From Homoserinimonas sp. OAct 916 (GTDB lineage: Bacteria; Actinomycetota; Actinomycetes; Actinomycetales; Microbacteriaceae): a stretch of 64,000 bases of DNA. The stretch covers positions 62,001-126,000 of the forward strand of contig NZ_QJHB01000004.1 of the NCBI RefSeq assembly GCF_003260275.1. Direction: 5' to 3'. Positions 1-8,385 of the stretch are shown here, piece after piece (position 1 is the first letter of the stretch; every line of letters begins with the position of its first letter). The notes under the pieces are model-generated. The model made no database searches. It was not told where the DNA came from and saw nothing but the letters and a program-made list of their open reading frames with translations. A program made the position numbers and the translations under genes.

Positions 1-413
1 TCCGCAGGGGGCGACGTGGGTGCGGCGCCTGCGTCGAGCGAGGTGGGGGCCGCAACCGGCGTGGAGAGCGTGGCAGGCGCTTCAGCATGGGTGTCGACAG
101 TGAAGGCGGCGGCTTCCGAGGCGGACTTTTCGAGACGGTCGCGGCGTGACCCTTCAAGGAACGAAGTGGGGGTGCGCGCAGGGAGCGGATTTGTAGCGCT
201 TGCAGGGAACGGAGGTGCCGCGCTCGCAGGGTGCGGGTGCGCGACGGTCTCACGGGGCGGAATGGGCGCGCTTGGGGTGACCTCAGGGAGTGCCGGGGCC
301 ACATCGTCTGCAGCGGGCGTGGGCGGCGTGCCGGGTTCGATCACACTGCGAAGCCAGCCCACAGCATCCGTTCCCGGCGGTGTCACCGGAATATCGTAGA
401 CAGGCTTATCCAT
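1..413 (-). CDS. Proline/alanine-rich protein, 5' part only (type IV pilus cluster)
   Basis: An open minus-strand frame runs without a stop from an ATG at 413 to the window edge, so only the first ~137 residues are seen. It begins MDKPVYDIPVTPPGTDAVGW and then becomes a low-complexity Pro/Ala/Thr-rich segment with a short basic patch (GSRRDRLEK, around residue 95). A purine-rich ribosome site (AAGGGAG) lies just upstream. It starts 37 bases after the pilB stop, so the two are probably cotranscribed. In related pilus clusters a PilT-type retraction ATPase often follows pilB, but no ATPase motif is visible in the part present, so the function is not assigned. No transmembrane segment is seen. 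The gene is cut by the window, not broken. Confidence 0.6.
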   Translation of the reverse strand, partial: MDKPVYDIPVTPPGTDAVGWLRSVIEPGTPPTPAADDVAPALPEVTPSAPIPPRETVAHPHPASAAPPFPASATNPLPARTPTSFLEGSRRDRLEKSASEAAAFTVDTHAEAPATLSTPVAAPTSLDAGAAPTSPPA

Positions 414-449
414 GGGGTCTCCCTTGTTGAGGCGTGTTGTGGTCTGGCA

Positions 450-2114
450 TCAGACGGCCACCCGCAAGATCTCTTCGACCGAGGTGAGCCCCATCTGCAC
501 TTTGGTCCAGCCGTCTTGTCGCAGGGTCACCATCCCCTGCGAAATGGCCACGCGAGCGATGTCGGCGCTGGAGACTCGCTCCACCGCCAGCCGTTCGATT
601 TCTTCGGTGACGGTCATCACTTCGTGTAGGGCAAGGCGCCCACGGTAGCCGGTCTTGGAGCAGCTGGCGCATCCGATTGGTTTGAATGCCTGCGGCAACG
701 GCTGGTCGGGATCGACATCGAAGCGGAGGTGCTGCAGTTCGGCCAAGGTCTTCTCATCGGGCTGCTTGCACCGGTCGCAGAGGCGGCGGGCCAACCGCTG
801 GGCCACCACGCAGTCCAACGCGGAGCCGACCAGGAACGGCTCGATGTTCATCTCGGTCAGCCGCACGATCGCGCTCGGCGCGTCGTTGGTGTGCAGTGTG
901 GAGAGCACCAGGTGGCCGGTCAGCGACGCCTCGATGGCGATCTGCGCCGTCTCCTGGTCGCGGATCTCTCCCAGCAGCACCACGTCTGGGTCGCTGCGCA
1001 GAATGGAGCGAAGGGCGTTGGCAAAGGTCAGACCGGCCTTCACGTTCACCTGAACCTGGTTGATGCCGTCCATGCGATACTCGACCGGGTCTTCGACCGT
1101 GATCACGTTGATCTCGGGGCGGGCCACCGCGTTCAAGGTGGTGTAGAGCGTTGTCGACTTACCGCTACCTGTCGGACCGGTCACCAGAATCATGCCGTAC
1201 GGCTTCGTGTACGCCTCTTTGTAGGCCTCGAAGTTGTGTGGCAACAAGTTGAGGTCACGCAACGACATGCTCGTGTTCGAGTTGTCGAGAATTCGCATGA
1301 CCACCTTCTCGCCCCACACTGTGGGCAAGGTGGCCACGCGCAGGTCGATCTTGCGCCCGCCGTGATTCACCGACATCCGGCCGTCCTGCGGCTTGCGGCG
1401 TTCCGAGATGTCAATGTCGCTCATGATCTTGAGCCGTGAGATGACGCCGTTCTGGATACTCTTCGGGGCTCGCTGCATCTCGTGCAACACGCCGTCGATG
1501 CGGTAGCGCACGCGCATGTCATGCTCGGCGGGCTCAATGTGAATATCGGATGCCTGATCCTGAATGCCTTGACTCACCAGCAGATTGACAAAACGTACGA
1601 TCGGCGCATCGTCATCCGACTCGATGATCGTGTCGGCCTCAGCGCTCGTGGCGCTTTCTTCGGCGATGGTCGTGGTCAGATCGTTGAGTTCGTCGTCGGC
1701 TCGCAGGTGCCGGTCGATGGCGGCGAGCAGGTCGCTGCGCTCAACCACGACCGGGCTGACGTTCAGCCGTGAGAGCCCGCGCACATCGTCGATGGCGAAC
1801 ACATTCCCAGGATCGACCATGGCGAGCGTGATTCGCCCGTCGGCCGCAGCGATGGGGAGCACCTCATGGCGGCGGCAGATGCTGGCCGGCACGAGCCCGA
1901 CCGCGAGGCGATCGATCGGGTAGTCGAGCAGTTCGACGAACGGCAGACCGACCTGCTCGGCGCGGGCGCGCGCGAACTGCTTCTCGGTGATCACGCCCTT
2001 CTCGACAAGGGCACGCACGGCAGTCTCGTCTTCGAGGTCGCCGGTCATCACCGCGTCAAGGTGTTCGATCGGCAAAAGCCGGTGCAGGATCAGGATTTCT
2101 GTCATGGACGCCAC
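450..2114 (-). CDS. pilB: Type IV pilus assembly / type II secretion ATPase, GspE/PilB family
   Basis: The 554-residue protein has the GspE/PilB order: an N-terminal MshEN/T2SSE_N region (about 1-150), a linker rich in acidic residues, then the ATPase core. Seen directly: Walker A GPTGSGKSTT near residue 312, an Asp box region with DPVEYR, a Walker B-like segment (DPDVVLLGEIRD), the HTND His box, and a C-terminal four-cysteine zinc motif (CDRC near 447, CASC near 482). The family is a cytoplasmic hexameric motor that powers pilus extension or pseudopilus assembly. A GTG start at 2114 is preferred because GGAGGG sits eight bases upstream; an internal ATG lies three codons later. Length is normal for the family. 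The next gene (413 to window edge) is close downstream, consistent with a pilus operon continuing outside the window. Confidence 0.93.
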   Translation of the reverse strand: MASMTEILILHRLLPIEHLDAVMTGDLEDETAVRALVEKGVITEKQFARARAEQVGLPFVELLDYPIDRLAVGLVPASICRRHEVLPIAAADGRITLAMVDPGNVFAIDDVRGLSRLNVSPVVVERSDLLAAIDRHLRADDELNDLTTTIAEESATSAEADTIIESDDDAPIVRFVNLLVSQGIQDQASDIHIEPAEHDMRVRYRIDGVLHEMQRAPKSIQNGVISRLKIMSDIDISERRKPQDGRMSVNHGGRKIDLRVATLPTVWGEKVVMRILDNSNTSMSLRDLNLLPHNFEAYKEAYTKPYGMILVTGPTGSGKSTTLYTTLNAVARPEINVITVEDPVEYRMDGINQVQVNVKAGLTFANALRSILRSDPDVVLLGEIRDQETAQIAIEASLTGHLVLSTLHTNDAPSAIVRLTEMNIEPFLVGSALDCVVAQRLARRLCDRCKQPDEKTLAELQHLRFDVDPDQPLPQAFKPIGCASCSKTGYRGRLALHEVMTVTEEIERLAVERVSSADIARVAISQGMVTLRQDGWTKVQMGLTSVEEILRVAV

Positions 2115-2291
2115 GGGTTACGCCCTCCAATTTCTGTGTACATAGACACCGGGCGCCGCAATGGGATTTGCGGGCATGACACCCGAATGTCATGTGGGTT
2201 AGCGTCCCCACGTTATCCGCTGGGGCACCGACTCGAACAGTCCCGCAATATGGGGGTGCTTTAGTCCCTCAACCCGCCAGAAACGGCGCGC
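2115..2291. other. Intergenic gap between GT2 gene and pilB
   Basis: This 177-base gap carries small inverted repeats: TCCCCA/TGGGG arms around 2211-2227, and ATGACA/TGTCAT arms around 2176-2193 on the minus strand. Either could act as a weak terminator after the glycosyltransferase gene or as a leader structure of pilB. No recognisable riboswitch was seen. Confidence 0.3.
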
Positions 2292-4673
2292 TCACCGTCC
2301 GGTGACGCGCCGGCGCCGGTCATTACCGGTACGCAAATCGCGGTTGAGCCGGCGATCCCCGTAGTAGAGAAGAGACTCCCAGTCAATCTCGTCCATCGAC
2401 TTGACCACAACCTTCGACGCTGTTTGGCGCGGTTTTTTGGGTGCGACGTAAAGCCAGCCGAGCACACCGAGGAACACATCGACGATCGAATTGCGCACTC
2501 CGATGTATGCACGAATCGCCCCGGACGCGAGCACGGCGTTGAGCGTTGCAAACGCCACGTTGCCCCAGTTCTGCTCGTGCACATTCCGCCACGCGGTGAG
2601 TATCGAGAAGGCGACGATCAAATACGGCACCACGACGTAGAGCGCAGGTGCGGCCGTGCGATTCTTCACTTTCGGCGTGCGCACAAACGGGATCTTCTCA
2701 CCGGTGAGTCCCTGTTGCATTGACTTGACAACGCCGGCGAGGTTGACCGGGAGCAGCACCAGGTTGAAGCCGTAAATGCGAAAGATGTCGCTGAATCGGT
2801 GCCCGCAGTCGCGAAGGTCGCTTCCCATGGCGAGGAAATAGGGCAGGGCGGCGATGAACACGACCGGGCTCAGAAGCCGGCTGTCGTACGGGTAGGCCAG
2901 CAGGAACAACAACCCGAAACTGGCCCACGCGATGGAGGCCATGTAGTTCACACGCAGTAGGATCTCGCGGAAGAGAATCCGCTCACGCATGTGCCGCCGA
3001 TGTGAAATCTGCTTCCACAGTTTCGGCAGAATCAACAAGCCACCGTTGGCCCAGCGACGACGCTGCACGACAAGGGAACCGAAGTCGGGCGGGGTCGCAC
3101 TGTAGCTGAGACGCTCCGGGTAGTTCGACAACGTCCAGCCGTGGGTTCCGAGGTCCACGCTCGATTCGGTGTCTTCAATGACCGTGCGGTCTTGGATGTA
3201 GGTGCGGATCTCGAAACCGCCGACGGTCTGCACCTCGACGATGTCTTCCAGGGCGCGCTTTCGGATGACGGCGTTGGCGCCGACCCAAAAAGTCGCACCG
3301 TACTGCGTCATGCCCTGGTGCAAGATGTGCTGGATGTCGGTGGTCGCACCGGCTACCCGTTCGATGCGGGTGGGCGCACCCCGGAACGAGGAGTACGGCG
3401 TCTGCGTGACGGCAACCCGCTCATTACCCGCAGACTCCAGGAAGTAGGTCAGTCGCAAGCAGTAGTCGCGCAACAACAATGAGTCGGCATCGAGTGTGAG
3501 GAGATATTCGGTGTCGGGGATGACAAGATCGGCCGGCTCATCGTCGGCGACTTCGCGAAGCACCACGGTGTCGGCCACCTTCTCGCGGTTCCAGCGGTGC
3601 CCCATCAGCGAGATGTAGGAGTTGAGGTTCATCGCCTTGTTCGCTTCGTGCGACAGGCTGTCGAACATCTTCCGCTCGAAGGTCTCGGTCTTCGCATTGA
3701 AGATCCACGTGAGCCGCTGATAGAGCTGCCCGAGCCTTTCGGTGCCGATCGAGGAGTTCTGCACTCTGGCTGCGTTGAGGGCGAGCAAGGTCAGGCGCAG
3801 TTCGCGGACCAAACCCATGACGACAAGATCCACAAAGAATTCGTCAACATGGTCCTGAATGCGTTCGGCCTCGGCCATCGCCTCCAACCATTGGGCGGCC
3901 GCCTCATATTCTGCAGAGATCAGAACGAGTTCTTCCGAGGAGTTCACGGCGTCGTCAGTCTGCGTACGCAACCGGAATTCAGCCAGAGCCGAGTTCGCAC
4001 GCTCCGCCGGGGGCGCGAGCGCCAACTCGACGTCTGTCGCCAACGCCCGCGTCTCGTCGAGCCTGGCGAGAACGGCGGGGTCAGTTGGAAAAGGTGGGTC
4101 ATCTAGGAGCAGTACAACGGTCAGGTCGGGGAACTCCTGCAGCACCGCCGACCAGAGCGTGGCACGCACCACGTGCGGTTCCTCGGCGTAGGACGGCACC
4201 AGCACCGTGATGCCCTCTTTATAGTCGGTGAAGTGGCGGTCAAGTTCACCCCGCGGAACCCGAACGTGCGTCGCGAACCGGTTCAGCGCCCCCTGCCGGG
4301 CAAGGAGATACATCAGAGCCGAGAAGGTCAGAAAGGTCACAACAATCAGATAGGAAACGGTCTCGATCTGGAACCGGAACCCCGCATCGGGGTTATCGGC
4401 CAGCTGCCGCAGCACCGTCGAGATCACATACAGGATCCAGGCCAAGATCGTCACCAGGATGCCGACCCGGCCGAGTAGGATCTTGCGTCGTGAGGGCACT
4501 GGGTGAACGATCGAAAGCGGTTCCGATCGGCGCTCGGCACCCCACTGGCGCTTGCGGGCGGCACCACCCCCGCCCCCGAATGCGCCATCTGCCCCGATGA
4601 GTGAACCTTCACTCAGCAAACCGGTGGCCTCAGGCTCGACAATCTCGTCCGACAGCGCTGACTGCTTTGGCAT
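2292..4673 (-). CDS. Membrane family-2 glycosyltransferase (cellulose synthase-like)
   Basis: The 793-residue protein has two N-terminal transmembrane helices, a GT2 catalytic domain and several C-terminal membrane helices. Seen directly: the Asp motif LDADS near residue 394 and the processive-synthase motif QRRRW near residue 538, both diagnostic of processive beta-glycosyltransferases that build and export a polysaccharide at the inner membrane. About 200 residues of helical, acidic sequence (roughly 190-390) lie between the first Asp region and the DAD motif, longer than in BcsA. No PilZ domain is evident. The frame is open further upstream, but the ATG at 4673 is preferred, since the extra 44 residues look non-coding. 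The divergent neighbour encodes a secreted chitinase-like protein, suggesting a shared role in surface-polymer biology. The exact polymer is unknown. Confidence 0.85.
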   Translation of the reverse strand: MPKQSALSDEIVEPEATGLLSEGSLIGADGAFGGGGGAARKRQWGAERRSEPLSIVHPVPSRRKILLGRVGILVTILAWILYVISTVLRQLADNPDAGFRFQIETVSYLIVVTFLTFSALMYLLARQGALNRFATHVRVPRGELDRHFTDYKEGITVLVPSYAEEPHVVRATLWSAVLQEFPDLTVVLLLDDPPFPTDPAVLARLDETRALATDVELALAPPAERANSALAEFRLRTQTDDAVNSSEELVLISAEYEAAAQWLEAMAEAERIQDHVDEFFVDLVVMGLVRELRLTLLALNAARVQNSSIGTERLGQLYQRLTWIFNAKTETFERKMFDSLSHEANKAMNLNSYISLMGHRWNREKVADTVVLREVADDEPADLVIPDTEYLLTLDADSLLLRDYCLRLTYFLESAGNERVAVTQTPYSSFRGAPTRIERVAGATTDIQHILHQGMTQYGATFWVGANAVIRKRALEDIVEVQTVGGFEIRTYIQDRTVIEDTESSVDLGTHGWTLSNYPERLSYSATPPDFGSLVVQRRRWANGGLLILPKLWKQISHRRHMRERILFREILLRVNYMASIAWASFGLLFLLAYPYDSRLLSPVVFIAALPYFLAMGSDLRDCGHRFSDIFRIYGFNLVLLPVNLAGVVKSMQQGLTGEKIPFVRTPKVKNRTAAPALYVVVPYLIVAFSILTAWRNVHEQNWGNVAFATLNAVLASGAIRAYIGVRNSIVDVFLGVLGWLYVAPKKPRQTASKVVVKSMDEIDWESLLYYGDRRLNRDLRTGNDRRRRVTGR

Positions 4674-4929
4674 TGGGCCCCCCCCGCATCGCTGGGAGGA
4701 AGGCTCCGCCCGAGAATTCTGGCACGGAAAACTAACACATTGAGAGGGCCAGAATTGTCCGCTAATGCCAGTATAATTCGGGTAGGTGCGCCTTGGCCGC
4801 ATCACATCAACTTTCGATATTGAGAACCGTTGACGTTCCCCGTTTCACGATCAGGGCCGCGACCAGCACTTTCACCGCTCACATGTCGATGTACGGGGGA
4901 GCGCGCGTGCCCCATTTTGGGGAGAACTA
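4674..4929. promoter_or_regulatory. Divergent control region between GT2 and GH18-like genes
   Basis: A 9-bp perfect inverted repeat (AATTCTGGC at 4715-4723 and GCCAGAATT at 4748-4756) has its arms 33 bp apart, about three helical turns. Just beyond it, AGTATAAT (4770-4777) contains a -10-like hexamer on each strand: TATAAT on plus and TATACT on minus. No convincing -35 is seen for either. The minus-strand leader has a run of eight C/G before the GT2 start. A repressor binding the two half-sites could control both genes; this is inference. Confidence 0.4.
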
Positions 4930-6528
4930 ATGGCACGTCGCTTTCCGGGACGCAAGCTGTCGATTGTGCGGGTCATCGCACTGTGCGCCGCAATTGCTGG
5001 CATCGCCGTGATCGCCGTCTCTGGCTGGACCCGCTTTGAAGACGCTCGCGCCGCAACCGCAACCCCTTCGTTCTTCTCCGGCTATGTCGACGTGACGGCA
5101 ACCCCAACCTTGGCCTTCGAGGACGCCACCGTTTCGAAAACGAAGAGCGTTGTGCTCTCGTTCATCGTTTCCGACCCTGACTCGGCCTGCACCCCCTCGT
5201 GGGGCGGCTTCTACGGCCTCGACGAGGCCGGCACGAGCCTCGACCTCGACCGGCGCATCGCCCGCTTTGTGCAGAACGACGGTGAGGTGGCCATTTCATT
5301 CGGCGGTATGGCCAACTCCGACCTGGCTATAGCTTGCACTGACTCGGCGAAACTGAAGGCCGCTTACCAGAACGTCATCGATCGATACGACATCACCACA
5401 ATCGACCTCGACATCGAGGGCACCGACCTTGGCGATACCGCTGCCGGTGTGCGCCGCGCCGAAGCCATTGCGGCCATTCAGAAGAAGCAGATCGCAGCGA
5501 ACAAGCACCTCGATGTCTGGCTCACCCTGCCGGTGGCGCCGAACGGACTAACCGACGAGGGCACAACCGCCGTGGCTCAGATGCTGGCAGCCAAAGTGGA
5601 GCTCAGCGGCGTGAACGTGATGACCATGGACTTCAACACGGGCATCACGACCTCGGCCGGCATGCTCGATGCCTCGATCTCTGCCGCCAAGGCCACCCAC
5701 GAGCAGGTGCGTGTGCTCTATCAGGCCACCGGGGCTGATCTTGGCGACAAGACCCTGTGGCGCAAGATCGGGCTCACCCCGATGATCGGCCAGAACGATG
5801 TACCGGCCGAGGTCTTCGGTCTTGACGCGGCGCGGGGGCTCAACGACTTCGCCCAGAAGACGGGCGTCGGCCGCATATCGATGTGGTCGCTCAACCGTGA
5901 CGCCACCTGCGGCGGCAACTACCCCGACGTCAAACGGGTCTCCGACGCCTGCAGCGGGATCGATCAAGGCGATGCCCTCTTCGCCGAGCTGCTTGCCAGC
6001 GGGATCACTGGTGGCTCATCGGCCGCGACAACCACACCCAGTATCGCGCCCAGTACCGCGCCCAATACCGCGCCACGCAATACCCCCGACGAGCGATCAA
6101 CTCCCCCAGTGGTGGATGATCCGGCGACCAGCCCCTACCAGATCTGGACTCCTCAGGCCACGTATGTGGCGGAAGACCGGGTGGTCTGGCACGGGAATGT
6201 CTACGTCGCCAAGTACTGGACACTTGGGGACGTGCCGGACAACCCCTCGGTGCGCTCCTCAGAGACGCCTTGGGATCTCATCGGCCCGGTGCTCCCCGGC
6301 GACAAACCACAGCCCGTCATCGAGGTGCCTGAGGGAACCTACCCGAAATGGTCTGCTACCGCGGTGTACGAGATGGGTGGCCGAGTGATGTTCAACGGTC
6401 GAATCGTTGAAGCGAAGTGGTGGACTCAAGCAGACAGCCCACAGGCAGCCCTCGAAGGGTCGAATGGCTCGGCGTGGCGAAAGCTCACGAACGACGAAGT
6501 CACGGCGATCCTGACCGAAAAGAAATAG
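4930..6528 (+). CDS. Secreted GH18-like chitinase with two carbohydrate-binding modules
   Basis: The 532-residue protein has an N-terminal basic region and hydrophobic segment (about 12-32) that can act as a signal peptide or anchor. A TIM-barrel-like GH18 domain follows (about 45-350), with the motif TTIDLDIEG near 160. This matches the last D-x-D-x-E of the GH18 motif, including the acid Glu, but the first Asp of canonical DxxDxDxE is Thr. A Pro/Thr linker with IAPSTAPNTAP repeats (about 365-400) leads to two CBM5/12-like modules (about 405-455 and 470-525), each with the aromatic W/Y pattern of chitin-binding repeats. Chitin or a related N-acetylglucosamine polymer is the likely ligand. 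GGGGAG six bases before the ATG supports the start. It is divergent from the GT2 synthase. Confidence 0.82.
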   Translation: MARRFPGRKLSIVRVIALCAAIAGIAVIAVSGWTRFEDARAATATPSFFSGYVDVTATPTLAFEDATVSKTKSVVLSFIVSDPDSACTPSWGGFYGLDEAGTSLDLDRRIARFVQNDGEVAISFGGMANSDLAIACTDSAKLKAAYQNVIDRYDITTIDLDIEGTDLGDTAAGVRRAEAIAAIQKKQIAANKHLDVWLTLPVAPNGLTDEGTTAVAQMLAAKVELSGVNVMTMDFNTGITTSAGMLDASISAAKATHEQVRVLYQATGADLGDKTLWRKIGLTPMIGQNDVPAEVFGLDAARGLNDFAQKTGVGRISMWSLNRDATCGGNYPDVKRVSDACSGIDQGDALFAELLASGITGGSSAATTTPSIAPSTAPNTAPRNTPDERSTPPVVDDPATSPYQIWTPQATYVAEDRVVWHGNVYVAKYWTLGDVPDNPSVRSSETPWDLIGPVLPGDKPQPVIEVPEGTYPKWSATAVYEMGGRVMFNGRIVEAKWWTQADSPQAALEGSNGSAWRKLTNDEVTAILTEKK

Positions 6529-6570
6529 CCGACGTTCACAATTGTGTGGCACCCCATGCCATCCACCGCT

Positions 6571-6604
6571 CCCTGAGGGGTCGCGCAGCGACCGTCTCGA
6601 AGGG
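6571..6604. repeat. Short imperfect palindrome, REP-like
   Basis: The segment starts CCCTGAGGGGTCGCGCAGCG and ends CTCGAAGGG. The outer CCCT/AGGG, TCG/CGA and central bases pair into an imperfect hairpin. Sequences of this type (cleaved between gag and ctc arms) are scattered in intergenic regions of many high-GC actinobacteria, recalled from general knowledge and not checked here. It lies between the convergent GH18-like and RDD genes and may serve as a terminator for both. Confidence 0.4.
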
Positions 6605-6680
6605 CCCGCGCGCAGCCGGTTTTGAGACGATTCCTCGTACCTCGGAATCCCTCAACCAGCGGAGTCGAGCGGGTTGCGCG

Positions 6681-7352
6681 TCAGACGGCTCGGGCGAGCG
6701 GCGCGGCGGCGGGCTGCCCGTCGACGACGGGGTCGGTGCCGCGGCGCGTGTCGACCACGATCGAGCGCGCCGCCTTGTCGTGCCAGCCCTGATTGCGCCC
6801 GGACTTGTCGAGGGCGAGCGTGGAGATCACCAGCAGCAGGAGCCAGATCAGGAACAGAGACAGCGGGAAGATCAGTAGGCCGCGAACCAGCGCCGCCCCG
6901 AATCCGACGGGTTTCAGGCTGGTCTCGTTCACCACGCGGAGCCCGAGGATCGCTTTGCCGACGGTGCGCCCGGTGCGCCCGACGACGATGACCAGCACCA
7001 GAAAGTACAGCCCGAGCAGCCCGAACCCGAGTGCGGGCACCGCGCCGGTGCCGTTGCCGAACGCCGCAATGCCGACCAGAAGCCCGACGGCGGTCACCGC
7101 CCAGGCCGCGACGGTGTCGAGGAGGAACGCGCCGATGCGCTTGCCGGCGTTGGCGACCAGCGGGCCCGGGTAGGTCTGCCCCGGCGGCAACTGGATCAGC
7201 GCCACCGCGAGTGCATGGGTGGCGGGCGTCTGGGCGCCGGGAGCCGGAGCGGCAAACCCGGGAACGGCCGCCGGTGCGGCGGCTGGCGCCGAAGGGACGC
7301 CCCACGCGGGTTCGGCGGGCACGTTGGCGTAGGGGGCTCCGGAAGAAGTCAT
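6681..7352 (-). CDS. RDD family membrane protein
   Basis: The 223-residue protein starts with a Pro/Ala-rich cytoplasmic tail (1-60). The RDD domain follows: AGKRIGAFLLD (the Arg-Asp signature), a pair of helices around 80-135, GRTGRTVGKAILGLRVV, a third helix (about 168-190), and a C-terminal segment containing GWHDKAARSIVV. This is the usual RDD layout. RDD proteins are small membrane proteins of mostly unknown role, some linked to transport. The gene stands alone, convergent with the GH18-like gene. A second RDD domain occurs in the FHA fusion at 12.3 kb. Confidence 0.88.
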   Translation of the reverse strand: MTSSGAPYANVPAEPAWGVPSAPAAAPAAVPGFAAPAPGAQTPATHALAVALIQLPPGQTYPGPLVANAGKRIGAFLLDTVAAWAVTAVGLLVGIAAFGNGTGAVPALGFGLLGLYFLVLVIVVGRTGRTVGKAILGLRVVNETSLKPVGFGAALVRGLLIFPLSLFLIWLLLLVISTLALDKSGRNQGWHDKAARSIVVDTRRGTDPVVDGQPAAAPLARAV

Positions 7353-7417
7353 CCGACCAGCCTAACGGCTTGGCCCCCGTCTGAGGGGCGGCCCCGGTAC
7401 TGCCTGCCCTGCCCTGC

Positions 7418-7473
7418 ACCTCTGGACCTCTGGACCTCTGCACCTCTGCACCACTGCACCACTGCACCACTGC
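7418..7473. repeat. Octanucleotide tandem repeat, seven copies
   Basis: Seven contiguous 8-bp units: two ACCTCTGG, two ACCTCTGC and three ACCACTGC. The graded change from one variant to the next fits stepwise slippage duplication. It lies in the non-coding gap upstream of the RDD gene. Confidence 0.9.
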
Positions 7474-7545
7474 CCGGCCCGATGCGAACCCGACGCAGGC
7501 GAGCCGCGCCACAAGACGACACCATGGTCGCCTTCGGGAATCAGG

Positions 7546-7809
7546 TCAGTCGGACAACTCCTGTGCGTTCTTCACGACGCGCAGCCCGTCGATCATGTCT
7601 TCCAAAGCCTCTGACTCGGATGGAAACCCGCGGATGGTCGAGTGGTACACGACCGCGTCTTCGTCGGTGATCATGGTGACCCATCGATTGCCCCGCTGAA
7701 CGAGGCAGACCTTGTCGGCGGCATCTGAATCGGGCTCGCCGAAATGAGCGTAATTCTCTAGACCCTCACGGCTCAGAACTTCCATCGCCTCGATGCGATC
7801 CATGGTCAT
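7546..7809 (-). CDS. Small putative immunity protein (copy 1, distal)
   Basis: The 87-residue soluble acidic protein is clearly paralogous to the 85-residue protein at 8123-8380. Shared blocks are EGLE(N/K)YA(H/R)FG.PD, KVCL, (N/A)RWV..ITDE.AVV, TIR.F.SE..AL and LRV(V/M)K. Both lie directly downstream of a polymorphic toxin gene on the same strand, where cognate immunity genes normally sit, so an immunity role is inferred. The ATG at 7809 is chosen because GAAGG lies seven bases upstream; an ATG two codons later is an alternative. The frame is open further upstream, but that part is not conserved with the paralogue. No named immunity family is assigned. Confidence 0.7.
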   Translation of the reverse strand: MTMDRIEAMEVLSREGLENYAHFGEPDSDAADKVCLVQRGNRWVTMITDEDAVVYHSTIRGFPSESEALEDMIDGLRVVKNAQELSD

Positions 7810-8122
7810 CCGATCACCTTCACAACCTTCCTGACATTCGAGCCAATGATCCAGATTAACGCCATCGTGGATTACCGTGCACGGGCATTGGGATATGGGG
7901 AAAGGTCTACGACGATTGCATCCACTCCCGGCGCGGGCAATTCGAAACCTTGCGCTGTGCCCGGGTCCGCCCAATCATGCGTGCATGAACTGAAGAGAGT
8001 CGGTGTTGACTTGGCATGGTTGCTCATCCCCGGGGAACGAAGAGCAGCCTCGGTGGTCGTAACGCGGAGAACCTGATATTCACGGAGGTGCGGGTCGCCT
8101 GCCGACCTGGCTACATTTTGGC
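7810..8122. other. Spacer between the two immunity-like genes
   Basis: This 313-base gap holds a 51-codon minus-strand frame (7872-8027, listed separately) and otherwise nothing recognisable. No promoter or hairpin of note was found. Confidence 0.5.
7872..8027 (-). CDS. Small ORF between immunity genes, possible cassette remnant
   Basis: A 51-residue minus-strand frame runs ATG to TAA, starting MSNHAKSTPTLFSSC and ending VDLSPYPNARAR. Its composition looks protein-like (HDWADPGTAQGFELPAPG) with codon use similar to its neighbours. The ribosome site is weak (GGGG directly before the ATG). It resembles no family I recognise. Polymorphic-toxin loci often carry orphan toxin tips or extra immunity fragments between immunity genes, so it could be such a remnant; equally it may be a chance frame. 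Confidence 0.3.
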   Translation of the reverse strand: MSNHAKSTPTLFSSCTHDWADPGTAQGFELPAPGVDAIVVDLSPYPNARAR

Positions 8123-8380
8123 TCAGCGGGAGAACTCGAGATAGCCCTTCATGACGCGGAGGGCGCCGACCATATAAGTGAGGGCGTCCGGCTCGGAATC
8201 AAATTCTCGGATTGTTCTTTCTTGCACCACCGCACGTTCGTCCGTGATTACGATGACCCAGCGGGCACCGTCATGAAACAGACAGACCTTGTTGGCCGAA
8301 CCTGCGTCTGGCCGCCCAAAACGTGCATATTTCTCCAGACCCTCCTGTTTCACGAGGTCGAGTACTGTCTCATGATCCAT
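8123..8380 (-). CDS. Small putative immunity protein (copy 2, next to toxin)
   Basis: The 85-residue protein starts MDHETVLDLVKQEGLEKYARFG and lacks signal or membrane segments. Its ATG lies five bases after the toxin stop, with an AGAGG ribosome site inside the toxin's last codons, so toxin and this gene are translationally linked. It is about 45-50% identical by eye to copy 1. A cytoplasmic antitoxin that binds the TNT domain is the simplest role. Being the immediate neighbour, it is the better candidate for the cognate immunity protein. M. tuberculosis uses IFT (Rv3902c, about twice as long) against its TNT toxin; similarity to it cannot be judged here. Confidence 0.75.
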   Translation of the reverse strand: MDHETVLDLVKQEGLEKYARFGRPDAGSANKVCLFHDGARWVIVITDERAVVQERTIREFDSEPDALTYMVGALRVMKGYLEFSR

Positions 8381-8385
8381 GTGTA

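Noticed and set aside
2115-2291. c-di-GMP riboswitch before pilB
   Set aside because: None of the conserved GEMM sequence blocks are seen in either strand.
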